Notes: generated from the letters alone by a model not told the origin. Shown: positions 31,859-41,904, counted from the first letter of the stretch. The stretch is 54,485 nucleotides of DNA from Bordetella parapertussis (GCA_945861875.1 CAMAWC010000016.1:1-54485), one strand, 5' to 3'. Program-made: numbers and translations.

Positions 31859-33694
31859 TCATGCTGCTTTCCTTGTCGCGGGGGCCGCCTTGCCTTTGTG
31901 GCAGCCGGGGCCGGCGTGGGTCATGTTGAGGATGAATTTTTGCATGTCCCAGGCGCCGGTGGGGCAGCGCTCGGCGCACAGGCCGCAGTGCAGGCAAACG
32001 TCCTCGTCCTTGGCCATGATGCGGCCGGTCTTGAGCGCGGTTGAAACGTAAAGGTCCTGCGAAAGGTCCTTTGCCGGCGCGTTGAGGCGGGTGCGCAGGT
32101 CGGCCTCTTCGCCGTTTTCGGTGAAGGTGATGCAGTCCATCGGGCAGATGTCGACACATGCGTCGCACTCGATGCACTGCGCGGCGTTGAACACCGTCTG
32201 CACATCGCAGTTGAGGCAGCGCTCGGCCTCCTTGAAGGCAAGCGCGGCGTCAAAACCGAGCTCGACCTCGACCTTGATGTTCTTCAACGCGATTTTTATG
32301 TCTTTCAGCGGCACCTTGAAACGCAGGTCGTTGACCGGGGCGTTGTCGTAGCTCCACTCGTGTATGCCCATTTTTTGCGAGTACAGGTTGACCATGGGCG
32401 GCGGGCGGTCGGCGATGTCCTCGCCGGAGCAGAATTTATCTATGGAGATGGCCGCGTCGTGCCCGTGGGCCACCGCCCAGATGATGTTTTTCGGGCCGAA
32501 TGCCGCGTCACCGCCGAAGAACACGTTCTTGATCGAGGCCTGCATGGTGGTGGTGTCGACCACCGGCATGCCCCACTTGTCGAATTCCAGGCCGATGTCG
32601 CGCTCGATCCAGGGGAAGGAGTTTTCCTGTCCCACGGCGACCAGCACGTCGTCACACTCAAAGGTCTGGTCCGGTTCGCCGCTGGGGATGAGGCTGCGCT
32701 TGCCCTTGGTGTCGTAAATGGCCTTGACCTTCTCGAAGCTCATGCCGGTGAGTTTGCCGTTGCTGTGCAGGAAGGCCTTGGGCACGAGGTAATTGAGGAT
32801 GGGAATGCCCTCGTGTGCGGCGTCTTCCTTTTCCCAGGGACTGGCCTTCATTTCCTCGAAGCCCGAGCGCACGATGACCTTGACGTCTTCACCGCCGAGG
32901 CGCTTGGAGGAACGGCAGCAGTCCATGGCGGTGTTGCCGCCACCGAGGACGATGACGCGCTTGCCGATCTTTTCGATGTGGCCGAAGGAAACCGAGGACA
33001 GCCAGTCGATGCCGATGTGGATGTTCTTGGCCGCGTCCTTGCGGCCCGGCACATCGAGGTCGCGCCCACGGGGGGCGCCCGAACCGACGAACACCGCGTC
33101 GTAGCCTTTGGTGAGCAAGTCCTTGAGGCTGTCGATGCGCTCGCCGCCGCGGAATTCCACGCCCAGGTTGATGACGTAGCCGACTTCCTCGTCGATGACT
33201 TCTTCGGGCAGGCGGAACTTGGGGATCTGGCTGCGTATCATGCCGCCGGCGCGCTTGTCGCCGTCGAACACGGTGACTTCGTAGCCGAGGGGCGCAAGGT
33301 CGCGCGCCACGGTAAGCGCGGCCGGGCCGGCGCCGATGCAGGCGATTTTCTTGCCGTTGGATTTTTTCGGCTTGGCCGGCAGGCGCGCGCTGATGTCTTC
33401 CTTGAGGTCGGCGGCGACGCGTTTTAAACGACAAATCGCCACAGGCTCAGGTTTCGCCAGATTCTCTTCTTCCACGCGGCCGCGACGGCAGGCCGGTTCG
33501 CAGGGGCGGTCGCAGGTGCGCCCGAGAATGCCCGGAAAGACATTCGATTCCCAGTTGACCATGTAGGCGTCGCCGTAGCGGCCTGCCGCGATCATGCGGA
33601 TGTATTCGGGTACGGGGGTGTGGGCCGGACAGGCCCATTGACAGTCGACTACCTTGTGAAAGTAGTCGGGTGCTGCAATATCAGTCGCCTTCAA
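31859..33694 (-). CDS. korC: KorC-like FAD/NAD(P)-binding iron-sulfur subunit (GltD type)
   Basis: A 611-residue electron-transfer flavoprotein. The N-terminal Fe-S region has C18, C22, C61, C65 and C69 (CDRPCEPACRRG), the FAD site is KIACIGAGPAALT, the NAD(P)H site RVIVLGGGNTAMDCC, and the C-terminus carries ferredoxin-type clusters (CIECDACVDICP, CLHCGLCAERCP). This architecture is like glutamate synthase small subunit plus ferredoxin. In Azoarcus evansii the 2-oxoglutarate oxidoreductase has a third subunit of this kind that links it to NADP, so korA, korB and this gene probably act as one enzyme. Confidence 0.87.
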   Translation of the reverse strand: MKATDIAAPDYFHKVVDCQWACPAHTPVPEYIRMIAAGRYGDAYMVNWESNVFPGILGRTCDRPCEPACRRGRVEEENLAKPEPVAICRLKRVAADLKEDISARLPAKPKKSNGKKIACIGAGPAALTVARDLAPLGYEVTVFDGDKRAGGMIRSQIPKFRLPEEVIDEEVGYVINLGVEFRGGERIDSLKDLLTKGYDAVFVGSGAPRGRDLDVPGRKDAAKNIHIGIDWLSSVSFGHIEKIGKRVIVLGGGNTAMDCCRSSKRLGGEDVKVIVRSGFEEMKASPWEKEDAAHEGIPILNYLVPKAFLHSNGKLTGMSFEKVKAIYDTKGKRSLIPSGEPDQTFECDDVLVAVGQENSFPWIERDIGLEFDKWGMPVVDTTTMQASIKNVFFGGDAAFGPKNIIWAVAHGHDAAISIDKFCSGEDIADRPPPMVNLYSQKMGIHEWSYDNAPVNDLRFKVPLKDIKIALKNIKVEVELGFDAALAFKEAERCLNCDVQTVFNAAQCIECDACVDICPMDCITFTENGEEADLRTRLNAPAKDLSQDLYVSTALKTGRIMAKDEDVCLHCGLCAERCPTGAWDMQKFILNMTHAGPGCHKGKAAPATRKAA

Positions 33695-33956
33695 TATGCC
33701 ATCTCCTTGGCGCCACCTGTTGGCGGTAGGGACAGGCCTTGGGTAAAGCCGTGTCCGGGTCGTTGTTTGACGCCGGAGGAAGCCGGCGTGGGGCGCGTGC
33801 GCGACATATTACGCCCGCCGCAGCGACAAAGAAAGGGTCTGTAATATCAAACGAATGACCCGGGTCAAAGGGCCTTCAATTCGGCGGGCGCTTAATTGCC
33901 CCGGGGTCGCAATCCGCGCCGCCAAAGACCCCCGGTTGAAAAGGGTTTTGGCCCGG

Positions 33957-34415
33957 CTATTTAATCCGGCGCAGGGTCGGCTTGCCCTTGGGCCGGGTCG
34001 GCGGGGTATCGGGCGGGGTGGGCAGGGCATCGGTTTGGCTGCCGGACGGGGAAGCGGATGCCGTCTCATCGGACTCAAACGATGTCGACTGGCTGTTTTC
34101 GGTGTCAAAGGACATGCCGCGACCGTTTTCACGCGCATAAACGCTGGAAACCGCGCTTATTGGCACGTAAATCTCGCGCGCCACGCCGCCAAAGCGCGCC
34201 TGCAACTCGACCGCATCGTTGCCCAGGTTGAGCTTGTTGGCCGCCACCGGGCCGATATTGAGCACGATTTCGCCGTCGCGCACGTACTCCATCGGCACCC
34301 GGGTGTTGGCGTCGACCACCACCGCGATATACGGCGTGAAACCGCTTTCTATGCACCATTCATAAATGGCGCGAACCAGGAAGGGTTTGACGGGGGGGAT
34401 GGCGGGTTCGGACAT
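33957..34415 (-). CDS. sspB: stringent starvation protein B, ClpXP adaptor
   Basis: A 152-residue protein. Residues 1-105 are the SspB substrate-binding domain (FLVRAIYEWCIESGFTPYIAVVVD, VPMEYVRDGEIVLNIGPVAANKLNLGNDAVELQARFGG). A flexible tail rich in Ser, Thr, Asp and Pro follows, ending in the ClpX-binding basic end KPTLRRIK. It hands ssrA-tagged peptides to ClpXP. It follows sspA on the same strand, as is usual in betaproteobacteria. The 262 bases downstream toward korC hold no gene I can support. Confidence 0.92.
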   Translation of the reverse strand: MSEPAIPPVKPFLVRAIYEWCIESGFTPYIAVVVDANTRVPMEYVRDGEIVLNIGPVAANKLNLGNDAVELQARFGGVAREIYVPISAVSSVYARENGRGMSFDTENSQSTSFESDETASASPSGSQTDALPTPPDTPPTRPKGKPTLRRIK

Positions 34416-34440
34416 GGCGGTGTCGCTCTCGTCGCGGGAA

Positions 34441-34488
34441 TCCCGGGAAATCGTAACCCCATGGATCCCCGCTTTCGCGGGGATGACG
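34441..34488. repeat. half copy of the GTCATT...AATGAC element
   Basis: GTAACCCCATGGATCCCCGC through CGCGGGGATGACGG, the right half of the element, placed between sspA and sspB in the same orientation as other copies. Confidence 0.65.
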
Positions 34489-34503
34489 GCGGCTAGGCCG
34501 CCG

Positions 34504-35103
34504 TCACTTGCGCATCACTTTCTCGGAAGGCGTCAGCGCCTCGATGAAGGCCGGGCGCGAGAACAGGCGTTCGGCGTATTTCATCAGCGGTGCGGCCGAC
34601 TTGCCCAGGGTGATGCCGTAGTAGTCAAGGCGCCACAAGAGCGGCGAGATGGCCACGTCGAGCATGGAAAAGTCATCGCCCAGCATGTGCTTTTGCTTGG
34701 CGAACACCGGCGCGAGCTCGGTCAGGCGGTCGGTGACATGGGAGCGCGCCTTGTCCTGCTGTTTCTGGTTGCCCTTTTCCAGCGCCTCGATCTGCGAGAA
34801 CAGCTCGACCTCGAAGTTGAACAGGAACAGGCGCGCGCGGGCGCGCATCACCGGGTCGGCGGGCATCAGCTGCGGATGGGGAAAGCGCTCGTCGATGTAC
34901 TCGTTGATGATGTTCGACTCGTACAGGATGAGGTCGCGCTCGACGAGGACCGGCAGGCGGTTGTAGGGGTTCATCACCGCGATGTCCTCGGGCTTGTTGA
35001 ACATGTCGACGTCGATGATCTGGAAGTCCATGCCCTTTTCGTAGAGCACGATGCGGCAGCGTTGCGAAAACGGGCAGGTGGTTCCGGAATAAAGATTCAT
35101 CAT
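34504..35103 (-). CDS. sspA: stringent starvation protein A (GST-like)
   Basis: A 199-residue protein with a thioredoxin-like N-terminal domain (MMNLYSGTTCPFSQRCRIVLYEKG) and an all-helical GST C-terminal domain. In E. coli SspA binds RNA polymerase and activates stationary-phase and acid-stress genes. MMNLYSG is the usual family start, so the ATG at 35103 is used (35100 also possible). It follows the cytochrome c1 gene with a hairpin in between. Confidence 0.92.
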   Translation of the reverse strand: MMNLYSGTTCPFSQRCRIVLYEKGMDFQIIDVDMFNKPEDIAVMNPYNRLPVLVERDLILYESNIINEYIDERFPHPQLMPADPVMRARARLFLFNFEVELFSQIEALEKGNQKQQDKARSHVTDRLTELAPVFAKQKHMLGDDFSMLDVAISPLLWRLDYYGITLGKSAAPLMKYAERLFSRPAFIEALTPSEKVMRK

Positions 35104-35135
35104 GGTGTTATGGCCTATAAGACGTAAAGACGAAG

Positions 35136-35156
35136 GCGGCGGGCCATGCCCGCCGC
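35136..35156. terminator. GC-rich hairpin between petC and sspA
   Basis: GCGGCGGGC-CAT-GCCCGCCGC, a nine-pair stem with a three-base loop. On the minus strand it is followed by TT and then CGTCTTT, so it may only partly terminate petABC transcripts before sspA. Confidence 0.45.
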
Positions 35157-35231
35157 TTTCAAGCATTGGTGTTGCGTACCGGGGTATTGCGTACCGGCTC
35201 GGGGCAACGCCCCTGTCATGCCAGGTTGCTG

Positions 35232-35987
35232 CTAGTGCACGTCCTTCCAGAACTCGCGCTTGAGCAGCCAGGCGAGCACCAGCATGACACCCAGCACCAT
35301 CAGCACCAGGAAACCGACCTGCTTGCGCTGCAACTGCCCAGGCTCGCCCATCCAGACGAGAAATGCGGTGAGGTCGCGCACGGTGTGGTCGTATTCGAGC
35401 GCCGACTGCGAACCGGGGACGAGGGTTTCAAACCTGGCCTTCATCAACGGATTGCCGTGGCCGTCCTTGAGCGGCTTGCCGTCGGAGCCCTTGACCGCCT
35501 CCTCGACATGGCTCCTCTCACCCTGCAGTTGCCAGAGTATGTGCGGCATGCCGACGTTGGGAAACACCGTGTTGTTCCAGCCGGTGGGCCGGGCGTCGTC
35601 ACGGTAAAAACTGCGCAGGTAGGTGTAGAGCCAGTCGGCGCCGCGCGCGCGCGCGATCACCGTCAGGTCGGGCGGCGTCACGCCGAACCATTCCTTGGAA
35701 TCGACCCTGGGCATGGTGATGTTCATGTTCTCGCCGACTTTTTCCGCCGTAAAGAGCAGGTTGTCCTTGATCTGCTCGTCGGTGAGACCGATGTCGCGCA
35801 GGCGGTTGTAGCGCATCATCGAGGCCGAGTGGCAGTTGAGGCAGTTGTTGACGAAGGTGCGCGCGCCCGCCTGCAGGCTCACGAGGTCGGCGACGTCGAT
35901 CGGCGCGCGATCGAGCTTGACACCTTCATTGGCGAAGGCGGCGCCCGAGGCGAAGGTGAGGGCTATGAGAAGTTTTTTCATGTTCAT
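35232..35987 (-). CDS. petC: ubiquinol-cytochrome c reductase, cytochrome c1
   Basis: A 251-residue protein with an N-terminal signal peptide (MNMKKLLIALTFASGAAFA), the heme c site NCLNCH (C49, C52, H53), the likely axial Met near NVGMPHILWQ, and a C-terminal membrane anchor (VGFLVLMVLGVMLVLAWLLKRE). It carries electrons from the Rieske protein to soluble cytochrome c. The ATG at 35987 overlaps the petB stop (TAATG); the second ATG at 35981 is nearly as good. Confidence 0.94.
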   Translation of the reverse strand: MNMKKLLIALTFASGAAFANEGVKLDRAPIDVADLVSLQAGARTFVNNCLNCHSASMMRYNRLRDIGLTDEQIKDNLLFTAEKVGENMNITMPRVDSKEWFGVTPPDLTVIARARGADWLYTYLRSFYRDDARPTGWNNTVFPNVGMPHILWQLQGERSHVEEAVKGSDGKPLKDGHGNPLMKARFETLVPGSQSALEYDHTVRDLTAFLVWMGEPGQLQRKQVGFLVLMVLGVMLVLAWLLKREFWKDVH

Positions 35988-37306
35988 TACCCCGTCACCC
36001 TTTCCGGTACCGGCTTCACAGAATCGATTTTGGTGTACCACGGCATCAACAGGAAAAACAGGAAGTAGATGACCGTGCAGATGCGCGCAACCACGGTGGC
36101 GCGCTCGGCGCCGCCCAGCCAGGCGCCGGCCTGGCCCCAGACGTTGGTCGCCTCGGTTCCGAGGTAGCCGAGGATGAGGAACACCACCACGAACACCGCC
36201 AGCGCCGCCTTGAAAATCGGGCCCTTGTAGCGGACCGACTTGACCGGGCTGCGGTCAAGCCAGGGCATGGCGAAGAAAATCATCGTCGCCGCACCCATGG
36301 CGACGACCCCGGGGAACTGCGAGTCAAACAGCGGCGGCACCGCACGCAAGATCGAGTAGTAAGGCGTGAAATACCACACCGGTGCGATGTGCAACGGGGT
36401 TTTCAGCGGGTCGGCCGGCAGGAAGTTGTTGGCCTCGAGGAAGTAGCCGCCCATCTCCGGCGCAAAAAACAGGATCAGCGAAAAGACGATGAGGAAGACC
36501 ACCGCGCCAAAGCTGTCCTTGACCGTGTAGTACGGATGGAAGGGAATGCCGTCCAGGGGGACGCCGTTGGCGTCCTTCTTGTCGTTGATCTCGATGCCAT
36601 CGGGGTTGTTCGAACCCACTTCGTGCAGCGCAATGAGGTGCGCCGCGACAAGGCCGAGCAGCACCAGCGGCAGCGCGATCACATGGAAGGCGAAAAAGCG
36701 GTTGAGCGTGGCGTCGGAGACGACATAGTCGCCGCGAATCCACAGCGACAGGTCCGGCCCGATGAAGGGCACCGCGCCAAACAGGTTGACGATCACCTGC
36801 GCGCCCCAGAAGGACATCTGCCCCCAGGGCAGCAGGTAGCCGAAAAACGCCTCGCCCATCAGCACCAGGTAAATGAGCATGCCGAAGATCCACAGCAGCT
36901 CGCGCGGCTTGCGATAGGAGCCGTAGAGCATGGCACGGAACATGTGCAGGTAGACGACCAGGAAGAACATCGAGGCGCCGGTGGAGTGCATGTAGCGGAT
37001 CAGCCAGCCCCAGGAGACCTCGCGCATGATGTATTCGACCGAGGCGAAAGCCTGCGCCGCGTCGGGCTTGTAGTTCATGGTAAGGAATATGCCGGTGACG
37101 ATCTGGATCACCAGCACCAGCATGGCAAAGCCGCCGAAGTAGTACCAGAAGTTGAAGTTCTTCGGCGCATAGTACTTGGCGAGGTGGGCGTTCCAGTTCT
37201 CCATCAGCGGGAAACGCGCGTCGACCCAGGTCAGCAGGTCGGAGGCGGGCTTGTTGAGCACGCCCAGGTCGGTTACGACGACCGGTTCTTTTTTGCTGGC
37301 AGCCAT
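35987..37306 (-). CDS. petB: ubiquinol-cytochrome c reductase, cytochrome b
   Basis: A 439-residue integral membrane protein, the catalytic core of complex III. The four heme-binding His are in YMHSTGASMFFLVVYLHMFR and FAFHVIALPLVLLGLVAAHL. The Qo-site motif reads PVWY (APVWYFTPYYS) rather than the PEWY of mitochondrial and alphaproteobacterial enzymes. It is followed by LFDSQFPGVVAMGA and the C-terminal helices. It lies 3 bases after petA and overlaps petC by one base, so petABC is one operon. Confidence 0.95.
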   Translation of the reverse strand: MAASKKEPVVVTDLGVLNKPASDLLTWVDARFPLMENWNAHLAKYYAPKNFNFWYYFGGFAMLVLVIQIVTGIFLTMNYKPDAAQAFASVEYIMREVSWGWLIRYMHSTGASMFFLVVYLHMFRAMLYGSYRKPRELLWIFGMLIYLVLMGEAFFGYLLPWGQMSFWGAQVIVNLFGAVPFIGPDLSLWIRGDYVVSDATLNRFFAFHVIALPLVLLGLVAAHLIALHEVGSNNPDGIEINDKKDANGVPLDGIPFHPYYTVKDSFGAVVFLIVFSLILFFAPEMGGYFLEANNFLPADPLKTPLHIAPVWYFTPYYSILRAVPPLFDSQFPGVVAMGAATMIFFAMPWLDRSPVKSVRYKGPIFKAALAVFVVVFLILGYLGTEATNVWGQAGAWLGGAERATVVARICTVIYFLFFLLMPWYTKIDSVKPVPERVTG

Positions 37307-37309
37307 CGC

Positions 37310-37903
37310 TCAGGCCCCCTTCTTGTCTTCGCCGATCACGATCCGGGTGTCGGACACGAAGGCGTATTTGGGAACTTCAAGGTTGATTGGAGCGGGCACG
37401 CCCTTGTAGACGCGGCCGGCGAAATCGAACTTGGAACCGTGGCAGGGGCAGTAGAAACCGCCGTTCCAGTCGGCGCCCATGTCGGCCTTGGCCTCTTCGG
37501 GCTTTAACTGTGGCGAGCAGCCGAGGTGGGTGCACACGCCCACCAGCACGGCAATTTCCTCCTTGATGGAGCGGTATTCGTTCTTGGCGTATTCGGGCTG
37601 TTGCGGCACCTTGGACTGCGGGTCGGCGACGATGCCGTCGTCCTTTTTGATGCTGGCGAGCATTTCCTTGGTGCGGCGGATGATCCAGACCGGCTTGCCG
37701 CGCCACTCGATCACCTGCATGTCGCCGGGGGCGAGCGCACTGATGTCGGCCTCGACCGGGGCGCCCATGGCCTTGGCGCGCTCCGAGGGCAGCATGCTGG
37801 CGGCAAACGGCAGGGCTGCGGCGACGCCGCAGGCACCGCCCGCAGCCGCGGTTACGACGATCAGCCTGCGCCGACCGGCATTGATTTCCGGAGGATTGCT
37901 CAT
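37310..37903 (-). CDS. petA: ubiquinol-cytochrome c reductase, Rieske iron-sulfur subunit
   Basis: A 197-residue protein. A twin-arginine-type N-terminus (GRRRLIVVTAAAGGACGVAAAL) serves as export signal and membrane anchor. The 2Fe-2S ligands are in CTHLGC and CPCHGSKFD. It accepts the first electron from quinol at the Qo site. The gene leads petABC; a strong promoter lies at 37949-37978. The tatABC genes on the same strand nearby would export it. Confidence 0.95.
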   Translation of the reverse strand: MSNPPEINAGRRRLIVVTAAAGGACGVAAALPFAASMLPSERAKAMGAPVEADISALAPGDMQVIEWRGKPVWIIRRTKEMLASIKKDDGIVADPQSKVPQQPEYAKNEYRSIKEEIAVLVGVCTHLGCSPQLKPEEAKADMGADWNGGFYCPCHGSKFDFAGRVYKGVPAPINLEVPKYAFVSDTRIVIGEDKKGA

Positions 37904-37948
37904 GACGGGAAAAGCTCCAGTGAAGGGGGAAATTCAGGAATGGCGGCG

Positions 37949-37978
37949 ATTATACCGGACGGAGCTGAATTTCTCCAA
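37949..37978 (-). promoter_or_regulatory. petABC promoter
   Basis: TTGGAG (37973-37978), 18 bases and a consensus TATAAT (37949-37954), about 45 bases upstream of the petA ATG. Confidence 0.65.
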
Positions 37979-38038
37979 ATTTTAGGGGCTAAGCCACTGA
38001 AAAACAGGGGGAAAGAGCCTATTCCCCCGCGCCATCGT

Positions 38039-38116
38039 GTCATTCCGAGCACAGCGAGGAATCTGCTTTTGAATCAGACATGAAGCAGATTCCTCGGCCT
38101 GCGGCCTCGGAATGAC
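38039..38116. repeat. GTCATT...AATGAC family element (copy 6)
   Basis: GTCATTCCGAGCACAGCGAGG at the left and CCTGCGGCCTCGGAATGAC at the right, with GAATCTGCTTTTGAATC and ATGAAGCAGATTC inside. An almost continuous hairpin, lying between petA and the NIF3 gene. Confidence 0.8.
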
Positions 38117-38139
38117 AGGAATGCACCGCGGGGCGGGAC

Positions 38140-38889
38140 TTAAACCGGGTTGGGAATGTCGATGAAGCGATGCTCGAGGCCGAATTTGGCCGCGAGGTGC
38201 GCCCCCAGCGCCTGCACGCCAAAGCGCTCGGTCGCATGATGGCCGGCGGCGATATAGGCGACGCCGCTCTCGCGCGCGAGGTGCACCTGCGGTTCGGAGA
38301 TCTCACCGGTGAGAAAGGCGTCGATGCCAAGCGGAATGGCGTCCTCGAAATAGCCCTGCGCGCCGCCGGTGCACCAGGCGATGCGCGCGATTTTCTGCGC
38401 CGGATCGCCGATGACGGCCGGCGCGCGCCCGAGGCGCGATTCGATGTGCGCGGACAAGGCGGACAGCGACTGCGCCGTGCCAAGCCGACCGTGCGCGACA
38501 ATATTCTGCTCGCCCGCCCTGCCCTCTTCGATGAGGCCCAGCAGTGCGCCCAGTTGCGTGTTGTTGCCCAGTTCAAGGTGGGCGTCGAGCGGCAGGTGAT
38601 AGGCGTAGAGGCTGATGTCATGCTCGAGCAGCAAGCCGATGCGGCGGCGGCGTGTGCCGGTGATGCGCCCGTCCTCGCCTTTCCAGAAATAGCCGTGGTG
38701 CACCAGCAGCGCATCGGCGCCGGCGGCGACGGCCGCCTCGATCAGCGCCTGGCTGGCGGTGACCCCGGTGACGAGGCGGGAAACGCTTGCGCGGCCTTCC
38801 ACCTGCAGCCCGTTTGGGCAATAATCGTGGAAGCGTGGAACCTCGAGCAGCGTATCGAGATAGCGGGCGAGTTCGTCACGTTGCATCAT
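38140..38889 (-). CDS. NIF3-family dinuclear metal-centre protein
   Basis: A 249-residue protein of the NIF3/YbgI family. Metal ligands are found in LLVHHGYFW (both His), YHLPLDAHLELGNN (Asp and His), and the C-terminal IAAGHHATERFGVQALG. LDTLLEVPRFHDYCPNGLQVEG is the family start. Members bind two metals and have been linked to GTP cyclohydrolase I-like folds, but their role is not settled. It is divergent from the DegS-like protease gene. Confidence 0.88.
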   Translation of the reverse strand: MMQRDELARYLDTLLEVPRFHDYCPNGLQVEGRASVSRLVTGVTASQALIEAAVAAGADALLVHHGYFWKGEDGRITGTRRRRIGLLLEHDISLYAYHLPLDAHLELGNNTQLGALLGLIEEGRAGEQNIVAHGRLGTAQSLSALSAHIESRLGRAPAVIGDPAQKIARIAWCTGGAQGYFEDAIPLGIDAFLTGEISEPQVHLARESGVAYIAAGHHATERFGVQALGAHLAAKFGLEHRFIDIPNPV

Positions 38890-39003
38890 GTTCTGCCCTC
38901 AGCGTCGTTCGTTCAGCATTTTCACCAGCGTTTTCACCAGCAGATACGCAGCATTGTACTTCGGGCGACCGGGACGGCGGCGATCGGCATTACCGGGATT
39001 ATC

Positions 39004-40185
<1,182 letters not shown>

Positions 40186-40191
40186 GCCGGC

Positions 40192-40977
40192 CTACTTGGG
40201 TTGCTCGACCGGGGTGCCGGCCTCGGCCTCCGCCTTGGGGGCGTCCGGATCGGTTGCGGCGCGTTTGCCGACAAAGCGCCCGAGCAGGATGCCCAGCTCG
40301 TAGAGCAGGCACATCGGGATGGCCAGCAGCAATTGCGACAGCACGTCCGGTGGGGTGACCACCGCGGCAACGACAAAGGAGCCGACGATGACATAGGGCC
40401 GCGCCTGGGTCAGTTGTTCGATGTTCACCACGCCCATTCGCACCAGCACCACCACTACGATGGGAATCTCGAAAGTGAGGCCGAAGGCGGCGAACATGGT
40501 CATGACAAAGTTGAGGTATTGCTCGATATCCGGCGCAGGGGTGATGCTCTTTGGGGCGAATTCGTTGATGAAGGCAAAGATCTTGCCGAACACGAAGAAA
40601 TAGCAAAACGCCACACCGCACAGGAACAGCCCGGTGCTGGCGACGATGACCGGCAGGGCAAAACGCTTTTCGTGCTGGTAGAGGCCCGGTGCGATGAACG
40701 ACCAGGCCTGGTAGAGCACATAGGGCAGCGCCCCCATGAAGGCGACCATCATGGTGACCTTGACCGGGATGAGAAAGGGCGTGACCACGCCGGTGGCGAT
40801 CATCTTGGTGCCCTCGGGCAGCGCCTTCATCAGCGGCAGCGCCAGCGCATCGTAAATGGCCGAGGACCCGGGCCAGAAAAACAGCACGACAAACACCACG
40901 GCCACGGCGAGCAACGCGCGCAGCAGCCGGTCGCGCAACTCGACCAGGTGGGAAATAAAGGTGTCCTGGACGCTCAT
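40192..40977 (-). CDS. tatC: Tat translocase subunit TatC
   Basis: A 261-residue protein with six membrane helices. Characteristic parts are the start [81 protein letters not shown] and [23 protein letters not shown]. TatC recognises twin-arginine signal peptides together with TatB. Its ATG overlaps the tatB stop by four bases (40974-40977). It is convergent with the protease gene, six bases apart. Confidence 0.95.
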   Translation of the reverse strand: MSVQDTFISHLVELRDRLLRALLAVAVVFVVLFFWPGSSAIYDALALPLMKALPEGTKMIATGVVTPFLIPVKVTMMVAFMGALPYVLYQAWSFIAPGLYQHEKRFALPVIVASTGLFLCGVAFCYFFVFGKIFAFINEFAPKSITPAPDIEQYLNFVMTMFAAFGLTFEIPIVVVVLVRMGVVNIEQLTQARPYVIVGSFVVAAVVTPPDVLSQLLLAIPMCLLYELGILLGRFVGKRAATDPDAPKAEAEAGTPVEQPK

Positions 40978-41495
40978 GCGCTGCCGGTCTTGGCCGCTTG
41001 CTGCGGCGGGTTGCCGACCGCGGCGTCCGGAGCGGCCGGCGCGGGCTCGGCCACCACCGGATTAAAGTGTTCGGCCGGGGGAACCGGGATCTCGGCCGCC
41101 GGCGCGGGGGCCGGGATGCCGTCGGCGGCCGCCTGTATCGCCGCATCCATGCCGGTGCCGTCGGCGGCCGGTGCGGCAACCGCCTTGCTGGCGTCGTCCA
41201 GCGCCTCGGTGACCGGGGCGATGCTCTGGTTGATGGCCTGCTCTGCCGAATTGATTTGCGTGGTGACGGAAGTCTCGACTTCCTTGGCGGCGTCGGTGAA
41301 TTGCGTCTGGATCTTGCGCAGTTCGTCGAGCTCCATTTCGCGGTTGATGTCGGCCTTGACGTCATTGACGTAGCGCTGCAGGCGGCCGACCAAGAGGCCC
41401 ACCGTACGCGCGACCTTGGGCAGGCGCTCGGGGCCGATGACGATCAGCGCAACGACACCAATGACGACTAACTCGGAAAATCCGACATCAAACAT
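40974..41495 (-). CDS. tatB: Tat translocase subunit TatB
   Basis: A 173-residue protein. The N-terminal helix is [26 protein letters not shown], followed by a long amphipathic helix ([30 protein letters not shown]) and a Pro/Ala-rich tail. GPERLP is the TatB signature. It partners TatC in signal-peptide binding. It follows tatA after a 105-base gap that holds a strong intrinsic terminator. Confidence 0.94.
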   Translation of the reverse strand: MFDVGFSELVVIGVVALIVIGPERLPKVARTVGLLVGRLQRYVNDVKADINREMELDELRKIQTQFTDAAKEVETSVTTQINSAEQAINQSIAPVTEALDDASKAVAAPAADGTGMDAAIQAAADGIPAPAPAAEIPVPPAEHFNPVVAEPAPAAPDAAVGNPPQQAAKTGSA

Positions 41496-41533
41496 GGCTG
41501 GGTGGACTTGGGAAAATGGGGCTGCAGCGCCTG

Positions 41534-41565
41534 AAAAAACAAACCGCGCAGGAGCGCGCGGTTTG
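41534..41565 (-). terminator. intrinsic terminator between tatA and tatB
   Basis: On the minus strand CAAACCGCGC-GCTCCT-GCGCGGTTTG forms a perfect 10-pair stem with a six-base loop, followed directly by TTTTTT (41539-41534). It lies after the tatA stop and before the tatB start, inside a transcription unit that must also supply tatB and tatC. Confidence 0.8.
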
Positions 41566-41600
41566 CGTGGAGCGGGACTGTGCGACGGCTTGCCGTCGCC

Positions 41601-41825
41601 TCAGGCCTTGCTCTCGGTCTTGGTGTGCGCCTCCACGTCTATCGTGCGGCCGGTCACCTGCGCGTCAGCGGGCTTGTCTGCGGCGCCGGATTCCTTCATG
41701 CCATCCTTGAAGCCTTTGACAGCGCCGCCCAGGTCGGAACCCATGTTGCGCAACTTCTTGGTGCCAAACACCAACATCACAATGACCAGGACGATCAGCC
41801 AGTGCCATATGCTGAAAGAACCCAT
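41601..41825 (-). CDS. tatA: Tat translocase subunit TatA
   Basis: A 74-residue protein: one N-terminal membrane helix ([21 protein letters not shown]), the hinge [10 protein letters not shown], an amphipathic helix ([15 protein letters not shown]) and a polar tail. It forms the pore of the Tat system, and many copies are needed per TatBC. It lies 79 bases downstream of the HIT gene. Confidence 0.94.
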   Translation of the reverse strand: MGSFSIWHWLIVLVIVMLVFGTKKLRNMGSDLGGAVKGFKDGMKESGAADKPADAQVTGRTIDVEAHTKTESKA

Positions 41826-41904
41826 TGTTGCCTCCGTTAACTCGGTTACGTTTGTCCGGTATTCGAACCAGGACTGATAGACACGCCCCGTTCACTATTT
41901 CCCG

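Noticed and set aside
33695-33956. Possible small gene or regulatory RNA between korC and sspB
   Set aside because: No open frame with codon bias or ribosome-binding site; only a spaced inverted pair (ATATTAC/GTAATAT) that is too weak to call.
38170-39003. Long in-frame extension upstream of the DegS-like protease
   Set aside because: It runs opposite the NIF3 gene and has no protease or export features; the membrane anchor begins at the GTG at 39004.
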